A DNA stretch of 64,000 nt from Thiohalorhabdus sp. Cl-TMA (GCF_041821045.1 NZ_JBGUAW010000007.1:124001-188000); one strand, 5' to 3'. Shown: positions 44,561 to 55,387, counted from the stretch's first letter. Numbers and translations are program-made. Notes: generated from the sequence alone by a model not told the origin.

Positions 44561-45925
44561 ATGGTGATGGAATCGATCAACCCGGCCACCGAAGAAGTCC
44601 TGGACGTCTTCGAGGAGCTCACCGACCAGCAGCTGGAGACCGCCCTGGAAGCCAGCCGTCAGGGACATGAAGCCTGGGCCCGGGCCTCTTTCTCCCATCG
44701 CCGCCAGGTCCTGGAACAGGCCGGCCGGCTGTTGCGGCAAGAGGCGGACGCCCATGCGCGCATGATCACCCGGGAAATGGGCAAGCCCGTGGGCGAGGCC
44801 CGGGGCGAGGTGGAGAAGTGCGCCTGGGCCTGCGACTACTACGCGGAGCAGGGGGAGCGCTTCCTCGCCCCCGAGCCGGTGGATACCGACGCCAGCCGGA
44901 GCTACGTCCGCTACGCCCCCCTGGGACCGGTCCTGGCTGTCATGCCCTGGAACTTTCCCTTCTGGCAGGTGTTCCGCGCCGCGGCACCCACCCTGATGGC
45001 GGGCAACGCCATGCTGCTCAAGCACGCCTCCAACGTGCCCGCCTGCGCCGCCGCCATCGAGGGCATCCTGGCGGAAGCGGGCCTGCCGCAGGGCGTCTTT
45101 CAGAACCTGCCCATCGGGTCCGGGCGCGTGGAAGGGGTGATCAACGATCCCCGCGTGCGGGCGGTCACCCTCACCGGCAGCGAAACGGCAGGGCGCAAGG
45201 TGGCCGCTGCGGCCGGATCGGCCCTGAAGAAGACCGTGCTGGAGCTCGGCGGCTCCGACCCCTTCCTCGTTCTTGAGGACGCCGACCTGGACGAGGCCGC
45301 GCGGTTGGCGGCCACTGCCCGCAACATCAACAGCGGGCAGAGCTGCATTGCCGCCAAGCGCTTCATCGTCGTCGACACGGTGGCCGACGCCTTCGTGGAG
45401 CGACTGCGGGCCCGGCTGGCGGAGCTGCCCGTGGGCGACCCCACCGCACCCGAGACGCGCATCGGCCCTCAGGCGCGCGGCGACCTCCGGGACACCCTGC
45501 ACCGCCAGGTCCGGGACAGCGTCAAGGGCGGCGCGCGCCTCCTGCTGGGCGGCGAGATCCCCGGCGGCAAGGGTTTTTTCTATCCGCCCACCCTGCTCGA
45601 CGGTGTCACCGAGGAGATGCCCGTGGCCCGGGAGGAGACCTTCGGTCCGGTGGCCCCGGTACTGCGGGTCCCCGACGAGGAAGCCGCCGTGGCCCTGGCC
45701 AACCACAGCCGCTACGGCCTGGGCGGGGCCGTCTGGTCCGGTGACCGTGAGCGGGCGGAGGCGGTGGGGCAGCGCCTGGACGTGGGCTGCGTGTTCATCA
45801 ACGGCATGGTGAAGAGTGATCCCCGCCTGCCCTTCGGCGGCGTCAAGGCTTCCGGCTACGGCCGGGAGCTCGGGCAGCACGGCATCCGCGAGTTCACCAA
45901 CATCCAATCCGTCTGGATCGGCTGA
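44561..45925 (+). CDS. NAD(P)-dependent aldehyde dehydrogenase (succinate-semialdehyde type)
   Basis: 454 residues. MPWNFPFWQVFRAAAPTLMAGN, catalytic Glu228 in LELGGSDP and nucleophile Cys262 in GQSC are in place, and the C-terminal PFGGVKASGYGRELG is typical. It resembles short GabD-like succinate-semialdehyde dehydrogenases; substrate is inferred. Two in-frame starts (44561 and 44567); the first has GGAGGAG at the better distance. It is followed by an inverted-repeat element. Confidence 0.85.
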   Translation: MVMESINPATEEVLDVFEELTDQQLETALEASRQGHEAWARASFSHRRQVLEQAGRLLRQEADAHARMITREMGKPVGEARGEVEKCAWACDYYAEQGERFLAPEPVDTDASRSYVRYAPLGPVLAVMPWNFPFWQVFRAAAPTLMAGNAMLLKHASNVPACAAAIEGILAEAGLPQGVFQNLPIGSGRVEGVINDPRVRAVTLTGSETAGRKVAAAAGSALKKTVLELGGSDPFLVLEDADLDEAARLAATARNINSGQSCIAAKRFIVVDTVADAFVERLRARLAELPVGDPTAPETRIGPQARGDLRDTLHRQVRDSVKGGARLLLGGEIPGGKGFFYPPTLLDGVTEEMPVAREETFGPVAPVLRVPDEEAAVALANHSRYGLGGAVWSGDRERAEAVGQRLDVGCVFINGMVKSDPRLPFGGVKASGYGRELGQHGIREFTNIQSVWIG

Positions 45926-46060
45926 AAGACGCCCAGGCGCCCAGAAGCCAAGGCCGCAAAGCCCCGGAAGCAGCCAACTCCCGACCATCTGAATACGAGG
46001 CCACAATGGCGGCCGCCCCGTGCTTCGGCTCTTCTGGCTTGGCGCCTAGGCGTTTTCGTC
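45926..46060. repeat. Dispersed GCCAAG-type inverted-repeat element, copy 1
   Basis: About 135 bp filling the gap after the aldehyde dehydrogenase. The outer arms carry tandem GCGCCCAG / GCGCCAAG-like units: GACGCCCAGGCGCCCAGAAG on the left and, read in reverse, AAAACGCCTAGGCGCCAAGC from the right end. Inner arms CCGGAAGCA / TGCTTCGG continue the pairing. No ORF. Confidence 0.7.
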
Positions 46061-46123
46061 TCCCCGTATTCCCTACTAAATTGGTAAGCCTTTAGACCTC
46101 CCGAAACCATTCAGGAGCCGACC

Positions 46124-48172
<2,049 letters not shown>

Positions 48173-48180
48173 GTAGCCGG

Positions 48181-48371
48181 GAAGCGCGAGAAAACACCGA
48201 GGCACCAAGAAATCGAGGAAACAGGATACCCGAGGCTTCCTGAACGAGGAGCGGTCCAATCCGCTTGGGGGCGATCACCCCTCCAGGCCGTCCAACCGGG
48301 GCCCGCGGATGGGCGCTCAGGGGGCTGCTTCTCGGTTCTTGGCTCCTCGGCGCCTCGCCGGTTTTCGCTCC
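48181..48371. repeat. Dispersed GCCAAG-type inverted-repeat element, copy 2
   Basis: About 190 bp between the DUF255 gene and the rhodanese. Left arm GAAAACACCGAGGCACCAAG; right arm, read in reverse, GAAAACCGGCGAGGCGCCGA then GGAGCCAAGAACCGAGAAGC. Same outer GAAAAC edge and CCAAGA units as the other copies, with an unrelated interior. Confidence 0.7.
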
Positions 48372-48404
48372 GTGCCCTTTTTCTCTTTCTCCAGGAGGAC
48401 GCAA

Positions 48405-48809
48405 ATGGCCAAGGCCCTCAAGGATTTCGTCACCGAGGCGCGCAGCCGCATCCGGGAAGTGGATCCCGATACCGCCGAGGAGATGCTGGAAGAGCGGGAG
48501 GGCGTGATGATCCTGGATGTCCGGGAGCCCGATGAATTCGAGATGGGCCATATCCCGGGAGCCGTGAACGTCCCCCGCGGCACGCTGGAATCGGCGGCCG
48601 ACCCCGACTACAAGAACCCTCACCGCGAGCTCTGCCGGGCGCGGGAGCGGCCGATCCTGCTCTACTGCAAATCCGGCGGGCGCAGTGCCATGGCCACGGC
48701 CACTTTGCAGGACATGGGCTTCGAGGAGGTCTACAACATAGCCGGGGGGGCCGCCGTTTGGCTCGGTGACGACTGCACCTGGGAGGGGGCCCTCAAGGAG
48801 GACGTCTGA
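48405..48809 (+). CDS. Single-domain rhodanese-like sulfurtransferase
   Basis: 134 residues. Rhodanese fold with VREPDEFEMGHIPGAVNVPRG and active-site Cys88 in YCKSGGRSA, so likely a persulfide carrier. No signal peptide, cytoplasmic. ATG at 48405 follows CAGGAGGA. It directly follows repeat copy 2 and converges with the diguanylate cyclase. Confidence 0.9.
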   Translation: MAKALKDFVTEARSRIREVDPDTAEEMLEEREGVMILDVREPDEFEMGHIPGAVNVPRGTLESAADPDYKNPHRELCRARERPILLYCKSGGRSAMATATLQDMGFEEVYNIAGGAAVWLGDDCTWEGALKEDV

Positions 48810-48853
48810 ACCGGCGACGAACGGCGGCGGACGGGCGAATCCGGGGCACCGTC

Positions 48854-49813
48854 TCAAGCGCCGGCCGGACCCGCTTCCTCCGCCGCCAGACTCCCTAGCC
48901 GGACCCGGTTCTTCCCCGCGGCCTTCGCCGCGTACAGGGCGTGATCGGCGGCGGACATCAGCCGGTTTTCCAGATCGTCCCCGCCGGGACGGACCCCGGG
49001 TAAGTGGCCTCCGGCCACCCCGATGCTCATGGTGAGGGGGCCGTCCGGCCCTTCCGGGCCCGGCAGGCCCTCCCGGATCAGCGCTTTCCGAAGCGCTTCC
49101 GCCTTGCGCCGACCCATTTCCGGCTCCATGTGCGGGAAAAGCGCCACGAATCCCTCGCCACCGAGCCGCGCCACGGTGTCCGTCCGCCGCACGCACCCGG
49201 TCAGCACCTGCCCCACGTCCCGCAGAACGCCATCACCGGCGATATGGCCCAGGCGATCATTGACCTTCTTGAAGTCATCCAGATCCAGGTAGGCCAGAGT
49301 CACCGGAAACCCGTGCCGGGACGCCCCCTGGACCGCGGCCCGCAGGCGCTCGCGAAAGCAGCGGCGGTTGGACAGCCCGGTTAGCTCGTCCCGATGAGCG
49401 GCCCGCTCCAGATGCTCAAGGCGCCGCTTCTCCAGGGTCAGCTCCACTACGCCCAGCAGTGCACCGCCTTGGAACCTACGGGAGAAGCCGGAACGGACGG
49501 CCCGGAACCAACGCCCCCGGACCTCTCCGTAGAGGGGACCCTCCGGTAGCGCGCCGTCCGAATCCAGCATGGGAGCCAGCCAGGGCCCCAGCTCCGGATG
49601 CGCCTTCAAGGCCTCCATGGGATGCCCAAGCCACTGCGCCGGCTCGAGCCCCCACCATTCCGACAGCCCCGGGCTGATCCACCGGATCGCACCCTCCTGG
49701 CCGAACAGGATACCGCCCGCGCCCAGCGCCCGGAGGATACCCTCCAGGCTCTCCCAGCCCATAGCCGCAAGGCCCTCCCAGTGACCTTCGCCTGTTTCGC
49801 CCTCGAACAGCAT
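48854..49813 (-). CDS. Diguanylate cyclase with N-terminal PAS-like domain and variant GGEGF motif
   Basis: 319 residues. The N-terminal 20-125 looks PAS-like (GGILFGQEGAIRWISPGLSEWWG), followed by a GGDEF domain (about 135-305) with RDELTGLSNRRCF and metal-binding DLDDFKKVND. The signature reads GGEGF (218-222): the metal-binding acid is kept but the next Glu is Gly, so activity is uncertain. An RxxD inhibitory site (209-212) lies five residues upstream. ATG at 49813 is four bases after the ner-like stop with GGGGAG overlapping that gene, indicating translational coupling. Confidence 0.87.
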   Translation of the reverse strand: MLFEGETGEGHWEGLAAMGWESLEGILRALGAGGILFGQEGAIRWISPGLSEWWGLEPAQWLGHPMEALKAHPELGPWLAPMLDSDGALPEGPLYGEVRGRWFRAVRSGFSRRFQGGALLGVVELTLEKRRLEHLERAAHRDELTGLSNRRCFRERLRAAVQGASRHGFPVTLAYLDLDDFKKVNDRLGHIAGDGVLRDVGQVLTGCVRRTDTVARLGGEGFVALFPHMEPEMGRRKAEALRKALIREGLPGPEGPDGPLTMSIGVAGGHLPGVRPGGDDLENRLMSAADHALYAAKAAGKNRVRLGSLAAEEAGPAGA

Positions 49814-49817
49814 TGGC

Positions 49818-50105
49818 TCACTCCCCGGGGGTGATATCCTCCCCCTGTACCCATGGGGACAGGGACCGGGAGTCCTCCCGCGCATCCGAGACGGAATCCT
49901 GGGCATTCGACCCGTAGCGGCTGGGCCACAAGGTTTCCGGGCGCTGCCCGATCGCCTCGGCGATGATGCGCTCCGCTTTCGGATAGGGACGGCGCAGGGC
50001 GTGCTTGAGCGCATTGGAATCGTAGCCGGAGGCGAAGCTCAGCCGGCGTAGCGACCAGCCGGCCTTGTGCAGAGCCGCCACGATGTCCGCTGGTTCCCAG
50101 TCCAT
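49818..50105 (-). CDS. Ner-like (Mu phage / SfsB family) DNA-binding regulator
   Basis: 95 residues. The N-terminal 70 match the Ner/Nlp family: DWEPADIVAALHKAGWSLRRL, SGYDSNALKHALRRPYPKAERIIAEAIGQ and WPSRYG. In phage Mu, Ner represses early transcription and sits divergent from the c repressor, as here. The C-terminal 25 residues are acidic and variable. It forms a two-gene unit with the diguanylate cyclase and faces a CI-like repressor. Confidence 0.85.
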   Translation of the reverse strand: MDWEPADIVAALHKAGWSLRRLSFASGYDSNALKHALRRPYPKAERIIAEAIGQRPETLWPSRYGSNAQDSVSDAREDSRSLSPWVQGEDITPGE

Positions 50106-50201
50106 GGCCTCCCCATCGGGCGCGAAGGATCAATACCATAGCGAACATAACAAATACGCCATACAAGAACAATCTTTTACGCAATACGGTATCGCCTTCT
50201 C
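50106..50201. promoter_or_regulatory. Divergent AT-rich operator region between ner-like and CI-like genes
   Basis: 96 bases, much richer in A/T than its surroundings. AATAC recurs at 50132, 50153 and 50183; CCATA at 50136 and 50159 and GAAC at 50142 and 50167 form two imperfect direct repeats about 21-25 bp apart, and ATACCATAGCG (50134) reappears inverted as ATACCGTATTGCG (read from 50193). This is the layout expected for shared Ner/CI operators. Confidence 0.5.
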
Positions 50202-50882
50202 ATGAGCGCATCCGCCCCGCCACCCCCCGAAAACGCCGCGCAAAGCCTCTTGCAGGGGCTCGGGGAGCGCATCACCCGAATCGCGGAAATGACAGGCGGG
50301 AAGCGCAAGCTGGCGGCCGCCGCCGGTATTCGGGAGAGCCAGCTCTTCCGCTACATCCGGGGCGACAACCTGCCGTCCCTGGCTGCCGCAGCCGCCCTGG
50401 CCGAGGCCGGCGGCGTTTCCCTGGAGTGGCTCGCCTACGGCCGGCTGCCGGATACCGGGCCGGAGGAAAGCGGTATCGCGGAGCCGCCGGGCGGGTACGG
50501 TGCCGGCGATGACTGGGTCGCCGTGCCCCTCCACAACCACGGGGCATCGCCGCTCTCATTCCGGCGGGCGTGGCTCCGGGACCTGGGCCTGGAGCCCGCC
50601 TCCCTGCTGCTGGCCGAGGTCCCGGACGATGCCATGATGCCCACCTTCCAGCCCCGGGACCTGGTGCTCGCCGACACACGCGCCAACCGGGTGGAGGCCG
50701 CCGGTCTCTACCTATTCCGGCTCGAGGATCTGGCCGTTCCGCGCCGCGCCGTCCCCGCCCCCGACGGCTCCCTGCGTCTGCAGAGCGACAACACCCTCTA
50801 TCCGGAAATGCACGTTTCCGGACAATCCCGCTCCGAGCTCCGGGTGCTGGGCCGCATCGCCTGGGCGGGTCGCCGCTTCTGA
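50202..50882 (+). CDS. CI-like phage-type repressor with S24-like domain lacking the catalytic serine
   Basis: 226 residues. N-terminal helix-turn-helix (about 33-66, RKLAAAAGIRESQLFRYIRGDNLPS) and a C-terminal LexA/CI S24 fold (about 105-225). The catalytic motif normally GDSMxPT reads DDAMMPT, with Ala144 for Ser, and no Lys is seen at the second catalytic position (DLAVPRRAV). Self-cleavage is therefore unlikely, so it should be insensitive to SOS induction. Divergent from ner, the classic Mu-like switch layout, with no other phage genes around. Confidence 0.85.
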   Translation: MSASAPPPPENAAQSLLQGLGERITRIAEMTGGKRKLAAAAGIRESQLFRYIRGDNLPSLAAAAALAEAGGVSLEWLAYGRLPDTGPEESGIAEPPGGYGAGDDWVAVPLHNHGASPLSFRRAWLRDLGLEPASLLLAEVPDDAMMPTFQPRDLVLADTRANRVEAAGLYLFRLEDLAVPRRAVPAPDGSLRLQSDNTLYPEMHVSGQSRSELRVLGRIAWAGRRF

Positions 50883-50907
50883 ACCGGCCGCGCTTGCCCC
50901 GGAACGC

Positions 50908-50940
50908 ACAAAAAGGCCCGCCCCCGAATGGGGGCGGGCC
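50908..50940 (-). terminator. Intrinsic terminator of the gcv-adenosine kinase operon
   Basis: An 11-bp GC stem GGCCCGCCCCC / GGGGGCGGGCC with a 4-base loop, followed on the minus strand by five T's (50914-50910). It is 23 bases after the adenosine kinase stop. On the plus strand there is no T run, though the stem could also slow transcription from the repressor gene. Confidence 0.88.
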
Positions 50941-50963
50941 CTTCGGCTTCAGGAACGCTCGCT

Positions 50964-51899
50964 CTAGAAGCTGCTGCCGAAATTCTCCTCCATGCGGGCC
51001 TTGAACTCGTCGATGGTGAACGAGTGGTTCTGCGGACCGCTGGATTCGATCTTGTAGGCCCCCATGGTGGCGGCGATGCGACCGGTGGTCTCCCAGTCGA
51101 AGCCGTTGGTCAGGCCGAAGAGCAGGCCGGCGCGATAGGCGTCGCCGCAACCGGTGGGATCCTCGATGGACTTCGGTTTGGCGGTGGGCACGTGGATCAT
51201 ACCGTCCTGGGTGTAGATTTCGGAGCCCTCACCGCCCTTGGTGACGATTAGGGTGGAAACCCGCTTGGACAGGTCCTCGGCGGAATGGCCGGTCTTGTCC
51301 TGCACCATCTGCCACTCGTAGTCGTTCACCGCGAGAATCTCGGCTTCATCCACCCGGGCCAGCAGCTCGTCGCCCGAGAACATGGGCAGGCCCTGGCCGG
51401 GGTCGAAGATGAACGGGATGCCGGCCTCCTTGAACTGCTGGGAATGCTCGACCATGGCGTCCTTGCCGTCGGGGCTGACGATGCCCCACTCCACCTTCTC
51501 CGTCACCTCGGAGATCTTCTGCCGGTGGGCCTCGCCCATGGCGCCCGGGTGGAAGGCGGTGATCTGGTTATCGTCCTCATCGGTGGTGATGAAGGCCTGC
51601 GCGGTGAAGTGCTCGGGGATTTCCTTCACGTACTTGCGGCTGATGCCGTGCTTGTCCATCCACTCCGCGTAGGGGCCGAAGTCCGTACCCACAGCGCCCA
51701 TGGCGATGGGATCGTTGCCCAGCAGCTTGAGATTGAAGGCGATGTTTCCGGCGGTTCCGCCGAACTCGCGGCGCATGGTGGGCACCAGGAAGGCCACGTT
51801 CAGGATGTGGACCTTGTCCGGGAGGATGTGGTTCTTGAACTTGTCGTGGAACACCAGGATGTTGTCGAACGCGAAGGATCCGGCGATCAGAGCGCTCAT
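50964..51899 (-). CDS. PfkB-family kinase, probable adenosine kinase
   Basis: 311 residues. Ribokinase fold: N-terminal GSFAFDNILVF, GGTAGNIAFNLKLLG and the PfkB motif DPTGCGDAYRAGLLFGL with catalytic Asp. The FKNHILPDKVHILNVAFLVPTMRREFGG stretch is that of proteobacterial proteins annotated as adenosine kinase. Adenosine from S-adenosylhomocysteine hydrolysis (ahcY is in this window) would be converted to AMP, pulling that reversible reaction forward. It follows gcvPB by 57 bases and ends the operon. Confidence 0.75.
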   Translation of the reverse strand: MSALIAGSFAFDNILVFHDKFKNHILPDKVHILNVAFLVPTMRREFGGTAGNIAFNLKLLGNDPIAMGAVGTDFGPYAEWMDKHGISRKYVKEIPEHFTAQAFITTDEDDNQITAFHPGAMGEAHRQKISEVTEKVEWGIVSPDGKDAMVEHSQQFKEAGIPFIFDPGQGLPMFSGDELLARVDEAEILAVNDYEWQMVQDKTGHSAEDLSKRVSTLIVTKGGEGSEIYTQDGMIHVPTAKPKSIEDPTGCGDAYRAGLLFGLTNGFDWETTGRIAATMGAYKIESSGPQNHSFTIDEFKARMEENFGSSF

Positions 51900-51956
51900 G
51901 GGGTTTTTCTCCTTAGTGGGTTTCTTGCGGAAATCGGTCCCGTGCGCGGCCGGGTA

Positions 51957-53423
51957 TCAGACCGCGGCCTTGCGCTCCCCGTCCCAGGCCAGATCCAGCT
52001 CCTTGGCCGCGCGCACGTCGTCGAGGCGCTTTACGGGGAGGGTGTAGGGGGCGTTCTTGATCTTGTCGGGGTCGACGTCCACTTCCTCGCGGATCGCGGC
52101 GAGCACCCCCGCGAAGTGGTCGAGGATCTCCTTGGCCTCGGATTCCGTGGGCTCCACCAGGAAGCACTCGGGCACCGAAAGCGGGAAATAGGCCGTGGGC
52201 GCATGCACCCCGAAATCGAGCATGCGCTTGGCCACGTCCATGGCCGAAACGTGCGCATCGGACTTGGCCAGGTCCTCGAGCGTGAGGATGAACTCGTGCA
52301 TGGCGCGCCGCCCCGGGAACGCCACCTGGTAATGGGGGCGCAGCTTCTCCAGCAGGTAATTGCTGTTGAGCACCGCGTGCTCGGCGATGCGCTCCATGCC
52401 CTCGCGGCCCGCCATGCGGATGTATGCATAGGCCCGCAGGAGCACCCCGATGTTGGCCGGGAAGGCGGTCATGCGGCCGATGCTCTGGGGCCGCTCCCGC
52501 TCGTACTCCAGGAAGTAGCCGCCGTCCGCGTCCCGCGCCACCAGCGGCACCGGCGCGAAGGGCAGCAGGCGCTCGCTGACGCCCACCGGTCCGGCCCCGG
52601 GCCCACCGCCCCCATGCGGGGTGGAGAAGGTCTTGTGCAGGTTGAAGTGCATGACGTCGAAGCCCATCTCCCCGGGCCGCACCTTCCCCAGGATGGCGTT
52701 CAGGTTGGCGCCATCGTAGTACAAGAGGCCGCCGGCTGCATGGACCTTGTCGGCAATCTCCTTGATGCCCCGCTCGAACAGCCCCAGCGTGGAGGGATTG
52801 GTGATCATCAGCCCGGCGGTGCGCTCGGAAAGGGCCTCCTCCAGACTCTCCAGGTCGATGTCGCCGTCCGGCTTGGTGCGGATCTCCACGGTCCGGAAAC
52901 CGCCCATGGAGGCGGTGGCCGGGTTGGTGCCGTGGGCGGAATCGGGGACGATGATCTCGTCACGCTCGTGGTTGCCGTGCGCCTTGTGATACGCCCGAAT
53001 CATTGCCACGCCGGCGTACTCGCCCTGGGCGCCGGCCGCGGGGGCCAGGGACACCGCATGCATGCCGCAGATGTCCGCCAGCATCTCCTGGAGCTCATGG
53101 AGCACCGAGAAGATGCCCTGGCTGAAGCGCGCCGGCGTCTCCGGATGGCGGTTCAGGAGCCCCGGCAGCATGGCCGCCTCGTTGGCGCCCCGCGGATTGT
53201 ACTTCATGGTGCAGGAGCCCAGCGGGTAGAAATGGGTGTCGATGGAGAAGTTCTGCTGGGACAGCCTCGTGTAGTGGCGGACCACGTCCATCTCGCTCGC
53301 CTGCGGCAGGCCCAGCGCGGAGCTGCGGCGCTGGGCCTCCGGCAGATCGTCCAGGGCCACCTCCCCCCGGGGCAGCTGCGCCTTGTTGGTCCGCTCGTCG
53401 CGGCTATGCTCGAAGATCAGCAT
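51957..53423 (-). CDS. gcvPB: Glycine dehydrogenase (decarboxylating) subunit 2
   Basis: 488 residues. PLP-binding half of the two-subunit P protein of the glycine cleavage system, with lysine 264 in HKTFSTPHGGGGPG. PLGSCTMKYNPR and DSAHGTNPATASM are typical. ATG at 53423 gives MLIFEHSRDE, matching family starts. An inverted-repeat element of about 165 bp separates it from gcvPA, which in other genomes is adjacent. Confidence 0.95.
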   Translation of the reverse strand: MLIFEHSRDERTNKAQLPRGEVALDDLPEAQRRSSALGLPQASEMDVVRHYTRLSQQNFSIDTHFYPLGSCTMKYNPRGANEAAMLPGLLNRHPETPARFSQGIFSVLHELQEMLADICGMHAVSLAPAAGAQGEYAGVAMIRAYHKAHGNHERDEIIVPDSAHGTNPATASMGGFRTVEIRTKPDGDIDLESLEEALSERTAGLMITNPSTLGLFERGIKEIADKVHAAGGLLYYDGANLNAILGKVRPGEMGFDVMHFNLHKTFSTPHGGGGPGAGPVGVSERLLPFAPVPLVARDADGGYFLEYERERPQSIGRMTAFPANIGVLLRAYAYIRMAGREGMERIAEHAVLNSNYLLEKLRPHYQVAFPGRRAMHEFILTLEDLAKSDAHVSAMDVAKRMLDFGVHAPTAYFPLSVPECFLVEPTESEAKEILDHFAGVLAAIREEVDVDPDKIKNAPYTLPVKRLDDVRAAKELDLAWDGERKAAV

Positions 53424-53437
53424 ATGTGCATCCTCAT

Positions 53438-53602
53438 GGAAAAGGCCGGAACGCCAAGACGCCAAGAAAAAAGGACAACCGCATTGTTGGCTTGCCCGAG
53501 CCCCGCTTCTCCCGCTCCCGCCGGAGAAATGCGGTCTTTCAGGCATCAGGCCGCCTTCCTGGCGTTCCTCGGTTCGCTTGGCTGCTTGGCGTTTTCTTTC
53601 CC
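53438..53602. repeat. Dispersed GCCAAG-type inverted-repeat element, copy 3 (inside the gcv operon)
   Basis: Left arm GGAACGCCAAGACGCCAAGA; right arm, read in reverse, GAAAACGCCAAGCAGCCAAG then CGAACCGAGGAACGCC. It occupies nearly the whole 191-base gap between gcvPA and gcvPB, so it must be transcribed with the operon and could fold into a long hairpin in the mRNA. Confidence 0.75.
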
Positions 53603-53614
53603 CGTCTCCCGGAC

Positions 53615-54958
53615 CTAAAGCACCTCGGCCAGGGCCTCGGTGAAGGCGTCGAGGTCGGCCTCGGTCTTGGTCTCCGTGGCGCAGACCAGCAGCGTGTCGC
53701 CGAGATCGCTGTACTCCCGGCCCAGGTCGAATCCACCCAGCACGCCGCGGTCCAGTAGGGCGCCGCCCACTTCCGCGGCCGGCCTGGGCAGACGCAGGGC
53801 CGCCTCGTGGAAGAAGGGACCGTCGAAACGCCGCTCGACGCCGTCGATGGCGGTGAGCTTCTCCACCAACCTGCGGGTATTGGTGTGGCTCATCCCCGCC
53901 ACCTGCTTGAGCCCTTCCTCGCCCACCAGGGACATGTAGATGGTGGCGGCGGTCATGGCCAGCCCCTGGTTGGTGCAGATGTTGGACTTGGCCTTGGCGC
54001 GCCGGATGTGCTGCTCCCGGGCCTGCAGGGTCAGGGAGAAGCCCTCCTTGCCGTCCGTGTCCACGGTGCGCGCCACCAGGCGGCCGGGCATCTGGCGCAC
54101 CAGCTTCTTGGTGGTGGCCATGAGGCCCAGATACGGCCCGCCGCTGGACATGGGCAGGCCGAGCGGCTGGCCCTCGCCCACCGCGATATCGGCACCCCAC
54201 TCGGCCGGCGGCGTCAGCAGGGCGAGCGCCGTGGGGTTGACCACGGCGATAACCAGGGCGCCGCGCGCCTTGGCCCAGGCCGCCAGCTCCTCCACCGCCT
54301 CCAGGCGGCCGAAGAAGTTGGGCTGGGGCACCACCAGGGCGGCGTACTCGTTGTCGTCGCCCCCCAGCCGCTCCGGATCCACCGTCCCGGAGGCCTCCTG
54401 GAAGGGAACCGATTCCAGCGTGACCCCCTGGGCCCCGCAGAAGGTGCGCGCCACGCGCAGGTAGGCCGGATGCACGCTCTCGGGCACCAGCACTTTCTGA
54501 CTCTTGCCCTTGTGGGCACGCACCGCCATGAGGACGGCCTCGGCGAGCGCCGTGCCGCCGTCGTAGAGGCTGGCGTTGGCGACCTCCATGCCGGTGAGGC
54601 CGGCGATCATGGTCTGGAACTCGTAGATGGTCTGGAGGGTTCCCTGGCTGGCCTCCGCCTGGTACGGCGTGTAGGCGGAGTAGTATTCCCCGCGGGTGGC
54701 CAGCTCCCAGACCGCCGAAGGGATGTGGTGCTCGTAGGCGCCGGCGCCCACGAAGGAGCGCAGGCCGGATTCATCCTGAGCGGCGCGCTCCCGCATCAGG
54801 CGCATGAGCTCCATCTCGGAGAGCCCCTCGGGCACCTTCTCCAGGGGCTTGGCCCGGATGCATTCGGGGATTTCCGCGAACAGCTCCTCCATGCTCGACA
54901 GCCCCAGGGTGTCGAGCATCTCGCGGGCCTCCGCCTCGGTGTGCGGAATGAACGGCAT
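53615..54958 (-). CDS. gcvPA: Glycine dehydrogenase (decarboxylating) subunit 1
   Basis: 447 residues, the N-terminal-type half of P protein. [54 protein letters not shown] and [21 protein letters not shown] are diagnostic. With GcvPB it decarboxylates glycine and passes the aminomethyl group to lipoyl-GcvH. Starts 3 bases after gcvH. Confidence 0.95.
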   Translation of the reverse strand: MPFIPHTEAEAREMLDTLGLSSMEELFAEIPECIRAKPLEKVPEGLSEMELMRLMRERAAQDESGLRSFVGAGAYEHHIPSAVWELATRGEYYSAYTPYQAEASQGTLQTIYEFQTMIAGLTGMEVANASLYDGGTALAEAVLMAVRAHKGKSQKVLVPESVHPAYLRVARTFCGAQGVTLESVPFQEASGTVDPERLGGDDNEYAALVVPQPNFFGRLEAVEELAAWAKARGALVIAVVNPTALALLTPPAEWGADIAVGEGQPLGLPMSSGGPYLGLMATTKKLVRQMPGRLVARTVDTDGKEGFSLTLQAREQHIRRAKAKSNICTNQGLAMTAATIYMSLVGEEGLKQVAGMSHTNTRRLVEKLTAIDGVERRFDGPFFHEAALRLPRPAAEVGGALLDRGVLGGFDLGREYSDLGDTLLVCATETKTEADLDAFTEALAEVL

Positions 54959-54961
54959 GGG

Positions 54962-55351
54962 CTACTCCTCGGACTCGCACAGCTCCTGGTAGGCCTCGTG
55001 TCCCATCAGGGCCTCCACCTCGCCCTCGTCGCCGGGCTTCATGCGGAAGATCCAGCCGCCGTCGAAGGGCTCCTCGTTGACCTTCTCCGGGCTGTCCTCC
55101 AAGGCCTCGTTCACCGCCACGATCTCCCCGGAAATGGGCGCGTAGATGTCGGATGCGGCCTTCACCGATTCCGCCACCGCCACCTCGTCGCCGGCGGCCA
55201 CGCTGCCCCCGGTTTCGGGGAGCTCGACGAACACCACGTCGGAAAGCAGGTCCTGGGCGTAATCGGTGACGCCGATGGAAACCGTGCCATCGCCCTCCGG
55301 CTTCACCCATTCATGGCTCTTGGTATAGCGGCGATCGTCCCGAATCTCCAT
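54962..55351 (-). CDS. gcvH: Glycine cleavage system H protein
   Basis: 129 residues, the lipoyl shuttle. The lipoylated residue is Lys64 in [36 protein letters not shown] marks the N-terminus. Notably acidic throughout, as expected in a halophile. Its lipoyl group would be made by lipA at the head of the same operon. Confidence 0.96.
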   Translation of the reverse strand: MEIRDDRRYTKSHEWVKPEGDGTVSIGVTDYAQDLLSDVVFVELPETGGSVAAGDEVAVAESVKAASDIYAPISGEIVAVNEALEDSPEKVNEEPFDGGWIFRMKPGDEGEVEALMGHEAYQELCESEE

Positions 55352-55387
55352 GGCATTCCCTCCTTCTATAGGGCGTTACGGCGGGGG

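Noticed and set aside
49818-50882. Intact prophage
   Set aside because: Only the Ner/CI pair is phage-like; neighbours on both sides are ordinary chromosomal genes and no integrase, transposase or structural gene is seen.
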